This document shows, in pieces, positions 32,328 to 45,100 of a DNA stretch of 64,000 nucleotides. Origin of the DNA: Lingula anatina (Eukaryota; Brachiopoda; Lingulata; Lingulida; Lingulidae); NCBI RefSeq assembly GCF_001039355.2, contig NW_019776128.1, forward strand, positions 1-64,000, given 5' to 3'. Positions within the stretch are counted from its first letter, which is position 1. Each line of letters begins with the position of its first letter. Below the pieces are notes generated by a model. The model was given only the letters and a program-made list of their open reading frames with translations, was not told the origin of the DNA and did not search any database. The position numbers and the translations under genes are program-made.

Positions 32328-33287
32328 CTATTTCCTTTCCAGTTTCCTGACATGTTTCCTTTCTTCACACAGCTCCGGTGTAAACCACTCAGCCCGCGTT
32401 TTCTCAATTTTTGTTTTAGGTAGAACAGGTGCAACCTCATCCATAACATTAGATATAGATGTGTTGTAGTAGTCTGCTAAGATACATGGGTCCGTGATCT
32501 GGTCGGTATTTTCAAAAACACATTTCAGGTTATCAATAAGTATTGCTGGATCAAGTCTTGATAAGTCCCTACGATGGGTCACTTTTTTGATAGGCGGTGG
32601 ACGAATAAAGTCAGCTACAAAGTGAACGGCGGCGTGGTCCGATGGGAGGCTGTTGTCGATGGTAAAACTCCGCAAGCATGAATCGGCGCGAGTAAGAACC
32701 AGATCTAAAATATGACCTTTTGAGTGGGTGGCTGTATTTATATGCTGAGTGAGTCCCATTGATTTAATCAGATCCTTGAATTTGCGGACATCATTGCAAC
32801 TATGGTTGTCCATGTGGATATTGAAGTCTCCAGCTATTATTAAGTAACCTGGTGAGAAAAGTGTATATTCCAGTAGCCTAGAGAATTCTTCTAGAAAGTC
32901 GAGGATGGTATATTTATGTTTCGTAGAGTATGGTGGGCGATATATTAGAACCAAATGCAATGTATCTTTCCGAGTTGTAATATTTACATCAAGAGATTCA
33001 AAAGACTTGAATCCCAGGCACTTGTTTTTGACTACTTTCAAGTTGGATCGCGCCAAAATAGCAATACCACCACCCTTCCCATGATTCCTGGGTGAGTGTT
33101 GAATACTATAGCCATTTAAAGAGGAATTTAAGTCTACATCAAAAAAGTTGCAGTTTCTATCATTGATCCATGTTTCTGTTATCATGAAAATGTCGGTCTT
33201 GCGTTGTTCTACAGAATCATATAGGTGGGGCACTTTGTCAACCACAGATCTAGCATTCCACAAAGTGATGTTGATGTTGTACTTCTG
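32328..33287 (-). pseudogene. LINE ORF2, AP-type endonuclease part
   Basis: Begins after a stop with HQKYNINITLWNARSV, then DIFMITETWIND, HGKGGGIAILAR, LVLIYRPPYS, LIIAGDFNIHMD and LPSDHAAVHF. These are the metal-binding and catalytic blocks of the exonuclease/endonuclease/phosphatase fold used by LINEs to nick target DNA: the N in WNARS, E in TETW, the Y-RPP block, GDFN and the terminal SDH. All are intact. The frame ends at TAG 32328, beyond which the same frame continues as the linker, so this is a point nonsense change. Confidence 0.9.
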
Positions 33288-33290
33288 GTG

Positions 33291-34078
33291 TTAGGATGAC
33301 AAAAATAAATAGACTAATTACACTAACAGCAAACAGCATAAACTACATACTAACAATTTAAAAATAAAAACAATCCAAGTGGAACGAACAGCAAAGAACT
33401 GTATAGGTAGGAACAAACAGCTACGGACCTTTCATTTTATAGCCATTTTGTGAAATTACACTTTCTACGCTTATAAGAGAACAATGAATAACAAATTAAA
33501 AATTATACTATGTCAAACACTGTAAAGAAAACTTGTAAGTCTACCAAATAACACTCAGGTTATGCTTTGACCGCAAATAGCATCCACGAGACGAGTGTGA
33601 TGTAGAAACAAACCCTTTAAACATGCACGTTTTGGACCGAATCTAAGAGGTCGACAGAATGAAAAGAAGTGTGCTCTCGAGAACTGGTTGATTTTTCTAC
33701 CTCCAACTTAAAAAGATTCAATACGGTTCTACTGGGATACCAGTATGTCACAATTAACATAAACAAGGTGAAAATAGTTGAACGCGTACAGCACATAGTA
33801 CATATAATCAATGTTCCTTTTTTGGCCAATATTGACTGACAGGAATATGCTACCACTCGTAAGATTATAATATTGAAATATTACATTATTCCAGACCTCT
33901 TTACGTGTGTTTGTTCATATTTTGGGTTGTTTTCAACATCCTTTGTCCTGGATATATAGAACAGCTGACTGAAAGTAAGTAGAATCCATTCAAAGTTTTA
34001 TCACTTTGATTTATTATTGATAACGTCCGTTTACAGTTAACATGGCGTCTGCCGCCTGCAGTCTTATGCATTTCCATT
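33291..34078. other. Interval upstream of the inverted-repeat element
   Basis: Nothing recognised. A GAAA|GTAAGT donor-like site near 33974 could end a non-coding first exon of the IAP gene, but this is speculative. Confidence 0.3.
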
Positions 34079-34761
34079 CTGGGGCCGGTTTCACAAAGCA
34101 GTAGTTAGTTAGCGATCGGTAGTTAGCCTCTCGCTAGTTATAGTGCCGTTTCACGAAGCAGTCGCTAGTTCTCTCGCTCGTTATTGTCTCGTTGTTGCCT
34201 TGGATATTTAACGACTGGTCAGACCAGTCGCTAACCCTAGAGTTTCATCGTACGCATGCGTAATGAGTGAAATAAAAAGGTTGCTTAGTTACCGTTGTCT
34301 GTCGTTTGTCTTTGTATCCAATATGGCGGCTACTTTTCTTGCTATCCGTACCGCCAGACGGCAACGTAGACTACGACGTTTTCATGAAAGGCAGAATCTA
34401 TTAGAATATACACACGATGATGCAATTTACGAGAGGTTGCGCCTAGCTGTGACAAAAAGAGCGGCAAAAAGGTGGTGGAGATCCTTTACGACGACCTCAA
34501 AGCAGACGTTCTTATGCATTTCCAGCCACCAAAAATTGGAGAGTTACTGACTTTTACGCAAGAGTTCCACTTCCGGCAGACGGTTTCGAGACTACGGTGA
34601 GTAACGAGAGAACTAACGACCGAACTTTACGACTGAATTTAGCGATGAGTTAACTACTGCTTCGTGAAACACCCCTCGAAAATCGATAAGTTTGCTCGTT
34701 AGCGAGGTAGTTCAGTAGTTAGTTGTTCTAACTAACTACTGCTTTGTGAAACTGGCCCCTG
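34079..34761. mobile_element. Inverted-repeat element of 683 bases with ATT target duplication
   Basis: The left end CTGGGGCCGGTTTCACAAAG and right end CTTTGTGAAACTGGCCCCTG are inverted copies with one mismatch, extending inward through CAGTAGTTAGTTAG; ATT flanks both sides (34076-34078 and 34762-34764). A 3-base duplication fits PIF/Harbinger-type elements, though that superfamily prefers TWA. Subterminal GTTTCACGAAGCAGT repeats also occur. Its interior ORF (34263-34550) has a basic MAATFLAIRTARRQRRLRRF start and an RQNLLEYTHDDAIYERLRL block reminiscent of Harbinger transposase N-termini, then diverges: probably a deletion derivative. Confidence 0.75.
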
Positions 34762-36191
34762 ATTCTCGTAGTGCTCAGCACCTATGTATTAGACCAAACA
34801 TAAATGTCATATTCTCACATACACTGTGCATGTGTTGCTAGATTATTAATATAATTATTTTATAATAATACAATTAAATAAGATATCGTTGCTTCTTTTG
34901 GTTTAGGTGTACAATTTCTTATATGATGAAAGTATCATGAGTGAAACTCAATTTTCAGATAATTGTAAACACATATCAGAAAAAAGTGAAATGCAGAAAT
35001 GTCATCAACATGATCTGGGGGGCCGTCTTGACAATTATTCTACAGACTGTAAGTTTGAAGATATTCACGGTAAATCTTCTATGCTTGGCTCACCTGGAAT
35101 GACAAATGTGGATAAATACAATAACCAAGGTAAGTCAAAATAGCAATCATGTAAAATGACAATTAAATTAATGTTTTGAAATACTCGCCACTACTATCCA
35201 GGGAACGGGTTATTTTGAATGTCTTAAATTTCAATGTAAAGCAATTTTGATTTTACAAGTTGTCCAAAAAAGTAAGCTTTTCAGCTTTATAAACAATGTT
35301 TTTTGAGAAAAAAAAAAACTGGTAACAAATGCTAACACGTTTCACTGAAAACTATAATACTGTCAAACTACAAATGGTAGACACTGTACTTTGCGTAAGA
35401 ATATTTTTCAATATAGATAATATTACAGTTTTTAATGTATAAAAACTAAGTTGGCACATTCTGCTTGATATTTCTTTTAATACCCCTGTCACACTTATTC
35501 GGATTCAGCAGGAATGAAGAAGAATAAGCCCGAACGAAGAATTTTTAAAATTCGAACCACTTTCGGGGGAAAATTTCAAATTGACCTAAATTATTGTAAG
35601 AGTACCGTTGGAATACCCAGAATGCACTTGAATTCGCCTGGAATGATGAGTGCATTTTCGACTGTATAACTCTCAAAAGCAGTTCGAATGTAGTTGGAAA
35701 ACTAGGAATATTGATAACGCTGTAAGAAGGCAGTAAGAATATTTAGAATATACTTTGAAGGGCGCTCTAGTGTAGTTCGATTGCTGCCAAAATTAATATT
35801 TCAGCTCACCCGAGGCACATTCGAAACATTCTGGCGGAGTATAAAATCCCCGTCACACTAGAGGTGGTATGATTAAGAATGGCGTCGGAAATACAATTCT
35901 TTGTGCATTCCAGGATATTCGAATAGCATTCTAAAAATATTCAAAAATTCTGAGTGCATTCTAAATATTTTTACCCATTCTTGTGACCGGCTCGAATGTT
36001 TTTGTCATGCAAAAACTTTCGAAGTGCATTCCAAGAGGAAATTTATCGAATGGCATTTGAACAGTATTCTAACTGCACTATGACTGCATTCTAAATATTC
36101 TCACGGCATTCCGACAGCATTCAAAACATTATCATTAGTTAACATTCCTGTGGCGTTATTTATACACGCTGGGCATCGTGTTACATTCTAG
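34623..36191. repeat. Exact 1569-base duplication, copy 1
   Basis: Every base I compared between 34623-36191 and 36193-37761 is the same, offset 1570. The copies are separated only by one N (36192). The unit includes the right end of the inverted-repeat element, an IAP exon and the left arm of a foldback element. Confidence 0.92.
34907..35129 (+). CDS. IAP gene, first recognised exon
   Basis: Acceptor GTTTAG| and donor CAAG|GTAAGT. Reads [10 protein letters not shown], then [18 protein letters not shown], and [18 protein letters not shown]. Hydrophilic with scattered cysteines and no domain. Ends in phase 1, which the 39510 exon completes to valine. An intron of about 4.4 kb (shorter if the duplication is an artefact) follows. 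Confidence 0.65.
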
Positions 36192-39100
36192 NAACTTTAC
36201 GACTGAATTTAGCGATGAGTTAACTACTGCTTCGTGAAACACCCCTCGAAAATCGATAAGTTTGCTCGTTAGCGAGGTAGTTCAGTAGTTAGTTGTTCTA
36301 ACTAACTACTGCTTTGTGAAACTGGCCCCTGATTCTCGTAGTGCTCAGCACCTATGTATTAGACCAAACATAAATGTCATATTCTCACATACACTGTGCA
36401 TGTGTTGCTAGATTATTAATATAATTATTTTATAATAATACAATTAAATAAGATATCGTTGCTTCTTTTGGTTTAGGTGTACAATTTCTTATATGATGAA
36501 AGTATCATGAGTGAAACTCAATTTTCAGATAATTGTAAACACATATCAGAAAAAAGTGAAATGCAGAAATGTCATCAACATGATCTGGGGGGCCGTCTTG
36601 ACAATTATTCTACAGACTGTAAGTTTGAAGATATTCACGGTAAATCTTCTATGCTTGGCTCACCTGGAATGACAAATGTGGATAAATACAATAACCAAGG
36701 TAAGTCAAAATAGCAATCATGTAAAATGACAATTAAATTAATGTTTTGAAATACTCGCCACTACTATCCAGGGAACGGGTTATTTTGAATGTCTTAAATT
36801 TCAATGTAAAGCAATTTTGATTTTACAAGTTGTCCAAAAAAGTAAGCTTTTCAGCTTTATAAACAATGTTTTTTGAGAAAAAAAAAAACTGGTAACAAAT
36901 GCTAACACGTTTCACTGAAAACTATAATACTGTCAAACTACAAATGGTAGACACTGTACTTTGCGTAAGAATATTTTTCAATATAGATAATATTACAGTT
37001 TTTAATGTATAAAAACTAAGTTGGCACATTCTGCTTGATATTTCTTTTAATACCCCTGTCACACTTATTCGGATTCAGCAGGAATGAAGAAGAATAAGCC
37101 CGAACGAAGAATTTTTAAAATTCGAACCACTTTCGGGGGAAAATTTCAAATTGACCTAAATTATTGTAAGAGTACCGTTGGAATACCCAGAATGCACTTG
37201 AATTCGCCTGGAATGATGAGTGCATTTTCGACTGTATAACTCTCAAAAGCAGTTCGAATGTAGTTGGAAAACTAGGAATATTGATAACGCTGTAAGAAGG
37301 CAGTAAGAATATTTAGAATATACTTTGAAGGGCGCTCTAGTGTAGTTCGATTGCTGCCAAAATTAATATTTCAGCTCACCCGAGGCACATTCGAAACATT
37401 CTGGCGGAGTATAAAATCCCCGTCACACTAGAGGTGGTATGATTAAGAATGGCGTCGGAAATACAATTCTTTGTGCATTCCAGGATATTCGAATAGCATT
37501 CTAAAAATATTCAAAAATTCTGAGTGCATTCTAAATATTTTTACCCATTCTTGTGACCGGCTCGAATGTTTTTGTCATGCAAAAACTTTCGAAGTGCATT
37601 CCAAGAGGAAATTTATCGAATGGCATTTGAACAGTATTCTAACTGCACTATGACTGCATTCTAAATATTCTCACGGCATTCCGACAGCATTCAAAACATT
37701 ATCATTAGTTAACATTCCTGTGGCGTTATTTATACACGCTGGGCATCGTGTTACATTCTAGCTTGATTCCTGCTTAAGTCGCGTGCCAGTTCGAATATTC
37801 TTAGAATGTGATCAGAATGTTTTGAATGTTGTCGGAAAGCCGTGAGAATATTAAGAATGCAGTCACAGTGCTTTTGGAATACTATTCAAATGCCATTCTA
37901 TTATTTTCCACTTGCAATGCACTTCGAAAGTTTTTAGCATTCAGTCCGACCACAAGAATGGGTAAAACTATTTGAAATGCACTCGGAATTTTTAGAATGC
38001 TCTTTGAATATCCAGGAATGCACAAAGAATTGTCTTTCCGACAAATGAATCCCACCTTTAATTTAACTTTTCTTTATTAAATGTTACTAAATCAATCTAC
38101 ATGTCTTTTCTTTAAACATTAAACATCTTGAAAAGTATCATACTCTGATGCATTTTACAAATCACAGGTAATGAAATACAAGTATATCTCATTTGCCACA
38201 CCTGTAAGTATCATAATATGTGCCTTGATCTAAGACATCCCCTGCACGTGCCATATAAACAAACCAGCAGCTCGGCCAATTAACTTGGTCAATTAACTTG
38301 GTCATTTAACTTGCCCATTATGCTGTTAACAATGCAAAGAGGCCATAAAGAATGGGCCCAGCCAGGGCGTACTAAACATGGGGTCCGGCCTTTATATGCA
38401 TGGGACTAGATTTGGTCTGGGCCTTTGACATATATATATATATATATATATATTACTGTAAAACCACGGCGCTTTAACTTAATGCGAGTAACTTGTGTTT
38501 GGACTAGAGTGAGTTCGTTGAGTATGGTGGTAATGGTATTGTGATATGAATGCAGAAAAATGTCAACATATTCTGAGGTAGTGTTTCCAATTGCATTGTT
38601 GTCGGATGGGAAGGAAACTGGATTTTTGCTTTCTTCAGATCTCTACGTGATGTTGTAGTTTTGATTGGAGGAGGGCGAGTAACATTCAGACAGTTTTCTA
38701 TGGGACTGTGGCCTTAATTCCAATGATCTGTTGAGAAGTTGAAAAAAGTAGATTATCTGATGATTTCATGAAATCCCCGGCGATTATGAAATGGCCTGGT
38801 TTTGGGACGACCTTCTCTAGTAGGGTAGCAAAGTCCCTGAAGAAGTCCGAGATCGGGTTGTTTGGAGGACCATAGATGACAAAAAATTGTGCGTTTAACT
38901 TTTTAATGTAACAATGTCTAGAAATTATATTGGTTTTATGTTATGTTTTTCTTTCTTAACCATTTTGAGACGTGGATGGGCTAAAATAGCTACCCCGCCA
39001 CATCTCTTTCCGACATTTTGGTCGAGCGCACATAAACGTTACTAAAATCATCTATAAACAATTGAAATTTCTTTCATTGAATATGAATTTTTTTTATTTT

Positions 39101-42100
39101 GCATTTTTCCATAATGTGACTCGGGTTGAAAGCAAATTAATTTTTAAAAGATTAAACAAAAATGCTGTCTCAGATTTGCGTTCAAAGATATCATGTAAGA
39201 GAGGGAAAACATAAAACTGCATATACTGCTGTACTCAGCTGAAAAACAACAGATGATTATAGAAAAAAAGGCAAAGCATGTTAAGGGTGTCTCGATTATG
39301 AAAATAAGATGTTTTAATATTTGAAAATATAAAATCTCAGCTATCTAAACTGATTTAATTCTCCATGCATATATTGCAATACTTCTGTCAATTCCTATCC
39401 ATGTCTTTTACACTGCGTGGTTTGTTATTTGTTGCTTGTAAAAAAGGAAGATGATGCAGAGTTGTCCAATGTTACAGTTACGTACAATTGTTTTTACTGT
39501 CTTTAACAGTCTCCAATCACAGGGACACTCAGACCCCTACTTCACCAGGTCAAACCCCACTGCTTGTATTAGAGCCTGAGGCTGTATCAGATCAAGATGA
39601 AGAGTACACGTACGTACTGGAAAGTCAGAGCAATCCCTTTTCTGTTGTGTTTGCATATTGGTTTCTTTCTACCTCCTATATAGACATTATAAGTAAACTC
39701 AAGTCAAGTTTCTCTTATTACTATTGTTGTATACATTTTCTCATGCTCAACAATCACTCTGTTGTAGGGCTGAAAGCGTAAAAACAAAGAGTTCAAGCTC
39801 AAATTTAACACCTGGGGCAATTGCTGCATTGGCTGACACAGAGGGAAATGTCACGTTCACTCAGGGAAAGATACACACTCAACAATTCAGTCATAAAAGC
39901 ATTGGTACATGTCAGGAAATCAAAACTGAATCCGTGGCCTGCACATCAATGATAACTTCAGCATTTGAAAGAACAGAAGCAAGGGCAGCTGGTACTACGC
40001 CACCGACCAAAAATGTTGATTCTCATATTACCTCTAACTTCACAAGATCATTGGAGACAATCATAATACCTGCACCTGGAGATGACGGTATTGTACTTAA
40101 ACTTATTAATAGAATTGTCACTGTTTTAACATAATCATACAATACAAAAATAAAAAGTGGGGAATATTCCCAAATGTGGTATTATGCTATTCTTGATAAA
40201 GCTATTTAATGATGTTAATAACTATTGGGGGATAATTTTACTGGTAAATGCTATAGGTCAGTTGTTAAAAAAGGTAATTAATAATAGAAAAATAGAGGAA
40301 TGAATGTGGAAAATCTAATGAAAAGTCTATTTTACAGTGTATCATCAGTTATTATATCACACTAATGATTGAAAAAGGTAGACACGAAAATATTCCACAT
40401 GAAGATGGACAATGTGTTGTACGCGTGTTAATAGAAGAGACTGAAAATTATTTTAAAAGAGTGTGAATTTTACGGCATTTTAAGAGAAAAAATGCTTTCC
40501 AAAATGATTCAATAGTCAACCAAATATCGATATCGATATCGTTTATTATTAGATACACAGTACAGTCATAAATATTACTACCACTACTGATACATAATTA
40601 ATACTTTGTTATCTGGGCGAAAGCCTTTATAATATATATATATATATATATATATAATATTTATAATTATATTTATAATGTTTCAGTTCCTAAGTACAGC
40701 AAAACCTTAGAATTGGCATCAAAATTAACTGTAGGACCAGAAAAGACTGAAACATGCATTGAAAATATTTACAGAGAAAATGTCGAGATATATGGTTGTA
40801 AAGCTCACGAATATCAAGTACATGGTACACGTTTCTCATCGGTAACATCTAGGAGAATCACAAATCCTGAAGATGGTAACAGAAGCAAACGGGTGAATGA
40901 TACTGATAATGATATAGATCGATGCCGTGAACATGCAACCTCGAAAGGTATTATATCCGATCCATCCCAATTGTCCAGGAATGGAAACATAGTTGCAAGC
41001 ACACAGAATCGTACAGATGGTGTCTTAGAAACTGATTGTGGGGTAATCCCAATACCCGATGAGAGTAACAGAACAATGCTAAATAACAAAAGAGAAACCA
41101 ATTTTGGATATTTCGGCGAAAGTAAGCCCGCATGCACATCTGAAAATAGTGAGGGGAACGTACCAGAGGATGTCAACGATAATGTTATTTCAGCTGAAGG
41201 CGACACTACACTTTTAAGTGACACAGTTACCTTAGATGAACCGAGTACAGAAGAATGGCACAGAGCCAACGAAGAAAACATAACAGCAAATCATTCTTCT
41301 GAGAACACTGAAGGATCCTTAGGTGTCGAAGAAAGTCAAACTGTCCCTTTAGTAGATATTAAGCCTCAAATGAGGGTTAATACCCAGCATCCGCAATTTC
41401 AAGAAAAAGTGGTGGGTTTCTTCAACGACCGTGCAAAGTTAACTTCGAGAGAAAATGGACCCCTTGACAAAAATGTCCCCGATAGATTAAGATGCCGTTC
41501 AAGTTTTCGCCCAGAATCCTCACGTGCTGTTGTTTTTCCAGTTAACCGTGGTGAATTTCATATTGAAGCTGTCAGATTATCGACCTTTCGAGATATGCCC
41601 ATTTCGGTCCCTGTGCCTGCTACGCGCCTTGCACGCGCTGGATTCTACTATTCTGGAGACGGTGATGAAGTCGTTTGCTTTAGATGTGACGGGCGACTGA
41701 GGGAGTGGGCTCGTGGGGATGACCCTGCTGTGCGACATCGTAATTTCTACCCAGATTGTCCACTGATGAGAGGGACTGACAAAGAAAATGATCCAATTCT
41801 TCCAACAAATGATGCTGTTTTCAATTGCAATTTAGATCCGTTCCCAAACTTAGCAAACGCCACGTCTACACCGCTTGACCATGATAGCAATGCGTCCTCA
41901 CTACTGTCAAGTCAACATGCACTATCCAGGTCACCTGGCATCAGTTCACCAGAGGTGGCCTCCCCGCAGACCACGCCGCTGGAAAGTAGCACAGCGGCTC
42001 ATTCTGGGGTTGCCAGTGGTGTATGCTCTAACGAGGACACATCTGCTCTGCCAAATACATCTCATCTGCCGACACGCACCCCTTCAGGGATGAGGAACGA

Positions 42101-45100
42101 GTCTGACCGCCTGGCGACTTTTGTCAACTGGCCAAGTGGAGCAAGTGTCCGACCCAGAGACTTGACAAGAGCTGGCTTCTTCTATGTGGGCACGGAGGAC
42201 CGGGTACAGTGTGCCTTCTGTGAGGGGGTTTTAAGGAACTGGGAACCAAGTATGAGTGCTTTTTATTGTGAATAACGTAAAGCAATCGCTGCCTTTTGTT
42301 TACAAATGGTTGAAACAAGACAGTGGTGACTAAGATAATTGTAGAATGTGATTGTTTCAAATTTTACCAAAGCGTTCTTTGAAACTTTTAAAAGTAGTGC
42401 AATATTTTCTTGGCGGACTAGATTTTAACATTGGTTTGTAAGTTAAATGCTGGTTTTAGCAAGGCATTTGGGACTGTCGGTCGTAAAACGCGTCAGAATG
42501 ATGACATGGATCGCGGACTGTCAGGCATTAATATTTGTTTTAGGTGACCAACCAATGCAGGAACACCGCAGGTATCTTTCAACCTGCCCGTTCGTCCTAG
42601 GACTGGAAGTTGGGAACATTCCTCTAGAAGAACCAAGCACAGCTCTTCCACTTGCTGTGTCAGAATCACAAAGACAAGCTGTGGGAGGCAGCACAACAGG
42701 ATCAGAGAGTAAGTCTGACTCAATAACAATTCTATTCTTGGCAAACTGTTCCACACAAACAAAATGTAAAAGCCCTAGTAAAACATATTCATGCGGTATA
42801 CTGTAATTTATATTGACCCATTAAGACGATACCCTTAAGCTGATAACAAGTCATCTTAAATCTGAAATCCCCAGGTGAGAATTTTTTATACTTTGAGCAC
42901 ATTGCTGGAAAGCATGATTAAATCAGCTATTTTATTTTTAAAAAAATTGATATCTGAAAATTGCACCCTGAATAAAAAGTTTCCAAACGAAAAATGAGTT
43001 TCTAGATAGAGTGCGAGTGCCGAGCTCAACGCCAAATGATTAAAACATGAACTCTGCATTACAGCAAGGTGCCGTCAACAGGGTGAACATCAACAGGCCT
43101 TGCCATGCTCTGTTACGAGTATCCTTGCATTCGTGCGTTTCTCACTCGGGATACAGCATAGACTGGCCCACTGATTCTGCTCGAATATTTGTTCACAGTG
43201 CAGTACATCTAGAATTCATGTTAGTGGAATGACGTAAACCACAGATACCGAATGCTGTTAAACTGTCTTTACTTATCTAGTCGATCCCCTTTCTTTGTTT
43301 TCACCCCATAGACACCACAAATGGAGCCACGCTAGGGATACTAACAGCGAGACCCAGACACGAGAGATACGCCATTGAAAGCACCAGAGTTCAGACATTT
43401 GCTAACTGGCCGCCATCTCGTATTCCTCGTCCTGGCGAACTCGCCAGGGCCGGATTTTTTTACGCCGGTTAGTCCAATTATTATTGAGTGAAATATATAT
43501 ACATTAATTGGTAATTACTTTATATAAGCTCATATATCCTTTGATTTTGCCAAATTTAAAGGAAACGAGACCCCCCTCAATGTAATAAATATGCCATAAG
43601 TTATAATGCCATTATTTAAAGCACACCAGCATCCCTTTTGTTATAGCAATATAACAATATGTGCGGTATGTAAGGATGAATGCGAATCCCAACGGTCGCT
43701 CCACAGCTCTCACGATCTGTTTAACCAGAAAGGCGTTAATTATAAACTTATCCCTTATGAATAATATTGGACAAGTGGCCTTATAATTTTGGTCAGAAGA
43801 GTAACAGGGTCCATTCAGTTTATGGTTGCAACGTAATGATTTTTGTTCTATATTTGTTGAAAACAGGCTTTGGTGACAACGTGAAGTGCTTCTTCTGTGA
43901 CGGAGGGTTGAGGAATTGGGAACCACAAGACGACCCTTGGACTGAGCATGCGCGTTGGTTCCCACGTTGTGGTTTTGTTCGCCAGTGCAAGGGGGATGCG
44001 TTTATTCATATGATAAAGGAACAGACTTCGTCAAACAACCCAGTAAGCGTACATTCAACCACATCATTTCATGTTATAAGGATATAAACTATAGCTTTTT
44101 AGGCTAGATTACATTCACATAATTGCTGTTACTTGGAGCATTAGGCCATGTTTGATTTTCATTTTAATAACGCGGATGCCGTCATTCAAGATGCATTCCA
44201 TGACTGGCATTAAAAGCACGCCCTACTAATTGAACGCAACTGCCATAAACATAAGTTATACATTTTGTATTGTTTTATATATTTATTTGATATTGGTTTG
44301 TTCAATTTAGCCTCCCCATGCGCAAACGCAAACACAAAGACCACAAGGTTAGTCATCATTTACCCGGTGCATATGCCTGGTTAGATTTCTTAAGTTTTGA
44401 AGCAGCACTCAACTTCATAGATAGACAGCAACAATGCCAATAACCCATACAATTAAACCGATGCAGATATTTCAGTTATATTCTATTGATCTATATTTAA
44501 TGAGCAAAATTCGTAAATATGTTTGATGTATCCTTATGAATAAGACATTACTGTTCTTATTTGTGATTGGATCCAATCAAACATTCAGCAACTTAGAGCA
44601 AAACACCACTCTATGTTTGTAAATGAATTGCTGTGCAGGTTTTTTGTCTCATCACGTGAAGAACCTTGTTTACATGCAGGTGTGCCAGGCAGTTACCATG
44701 TAGAGGCGAGGGAGATCAAAGCCCGCCTGGACACCCCGACAGTACAGGCGGTCTTGGATATGGGTTTCAGTCGAGATACAGTGCGTCAAGCGATCGAACA
44801 AAGGTTGCGGAATGCAGGAGACGATTTTCCCAGTGCAGCAAGTTTACTAGATGCAGTTTTAAATATTGAGGATGAAATGAACCGGCAGATGACGCAAGGT
44901 GCTGCGGCAATGGCAGTAATGCCCCAAGAAGAGCCTGGCCAGCAGTCACTAAACGCAGCTCTGTCTGAAGCACCACCACGTGAAACAGCCCAGAAAACAT
45001 CACAAACACAGAATACGGGTACTTGTTTGAGTTTTAACTTTATTAAAATAACACTATGTTTAAACTGTGTTTAAACTATATAATTAAAAAAAAGATAATA

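Larger units (their letters stand above)
30134..33290 (-). mobile_element. CR1-like non-LTR retrotransposon, nearly intact ORF2
   Basis: A single minus-strand ORF2 runs from about 33287 to 30406, interrupted by one in-frame TAG at 32328-32330 and one apparent single-base loss in an A run near 31790. It holds an apurinic-type endonuclease followed by a reverse transcriptase, then a 3' UTR of about 225 bases and an (ATT)n tail. ORF1 is not seen, so the copy is probably 5'-truncated. The endonuclease-RT order and the microsatellite tail place it in the jockey/CR1/L2 assemblage. Such low decay marks a young insertion. It lies in the gap upstream of the first IAP exon, on the opposite strand. Confidence 0.85.

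Noticed and set aside
40814-41281. 155-codon minus frame opposite the large IAP exon
   Set aside because: Antisense shadow of a Ser/Asp-rich coding exon; no domain or start context.
42124-42762. Minus frames opposite the BIR2 exons
   Set aside because: Antisense to exons whose splice phases and BIR signature agree.
43047-43232. Plus frame between BIR2 and BIR3 exons
   Set aside because: Lies inside an intron; the flanking exons join in phase without it.
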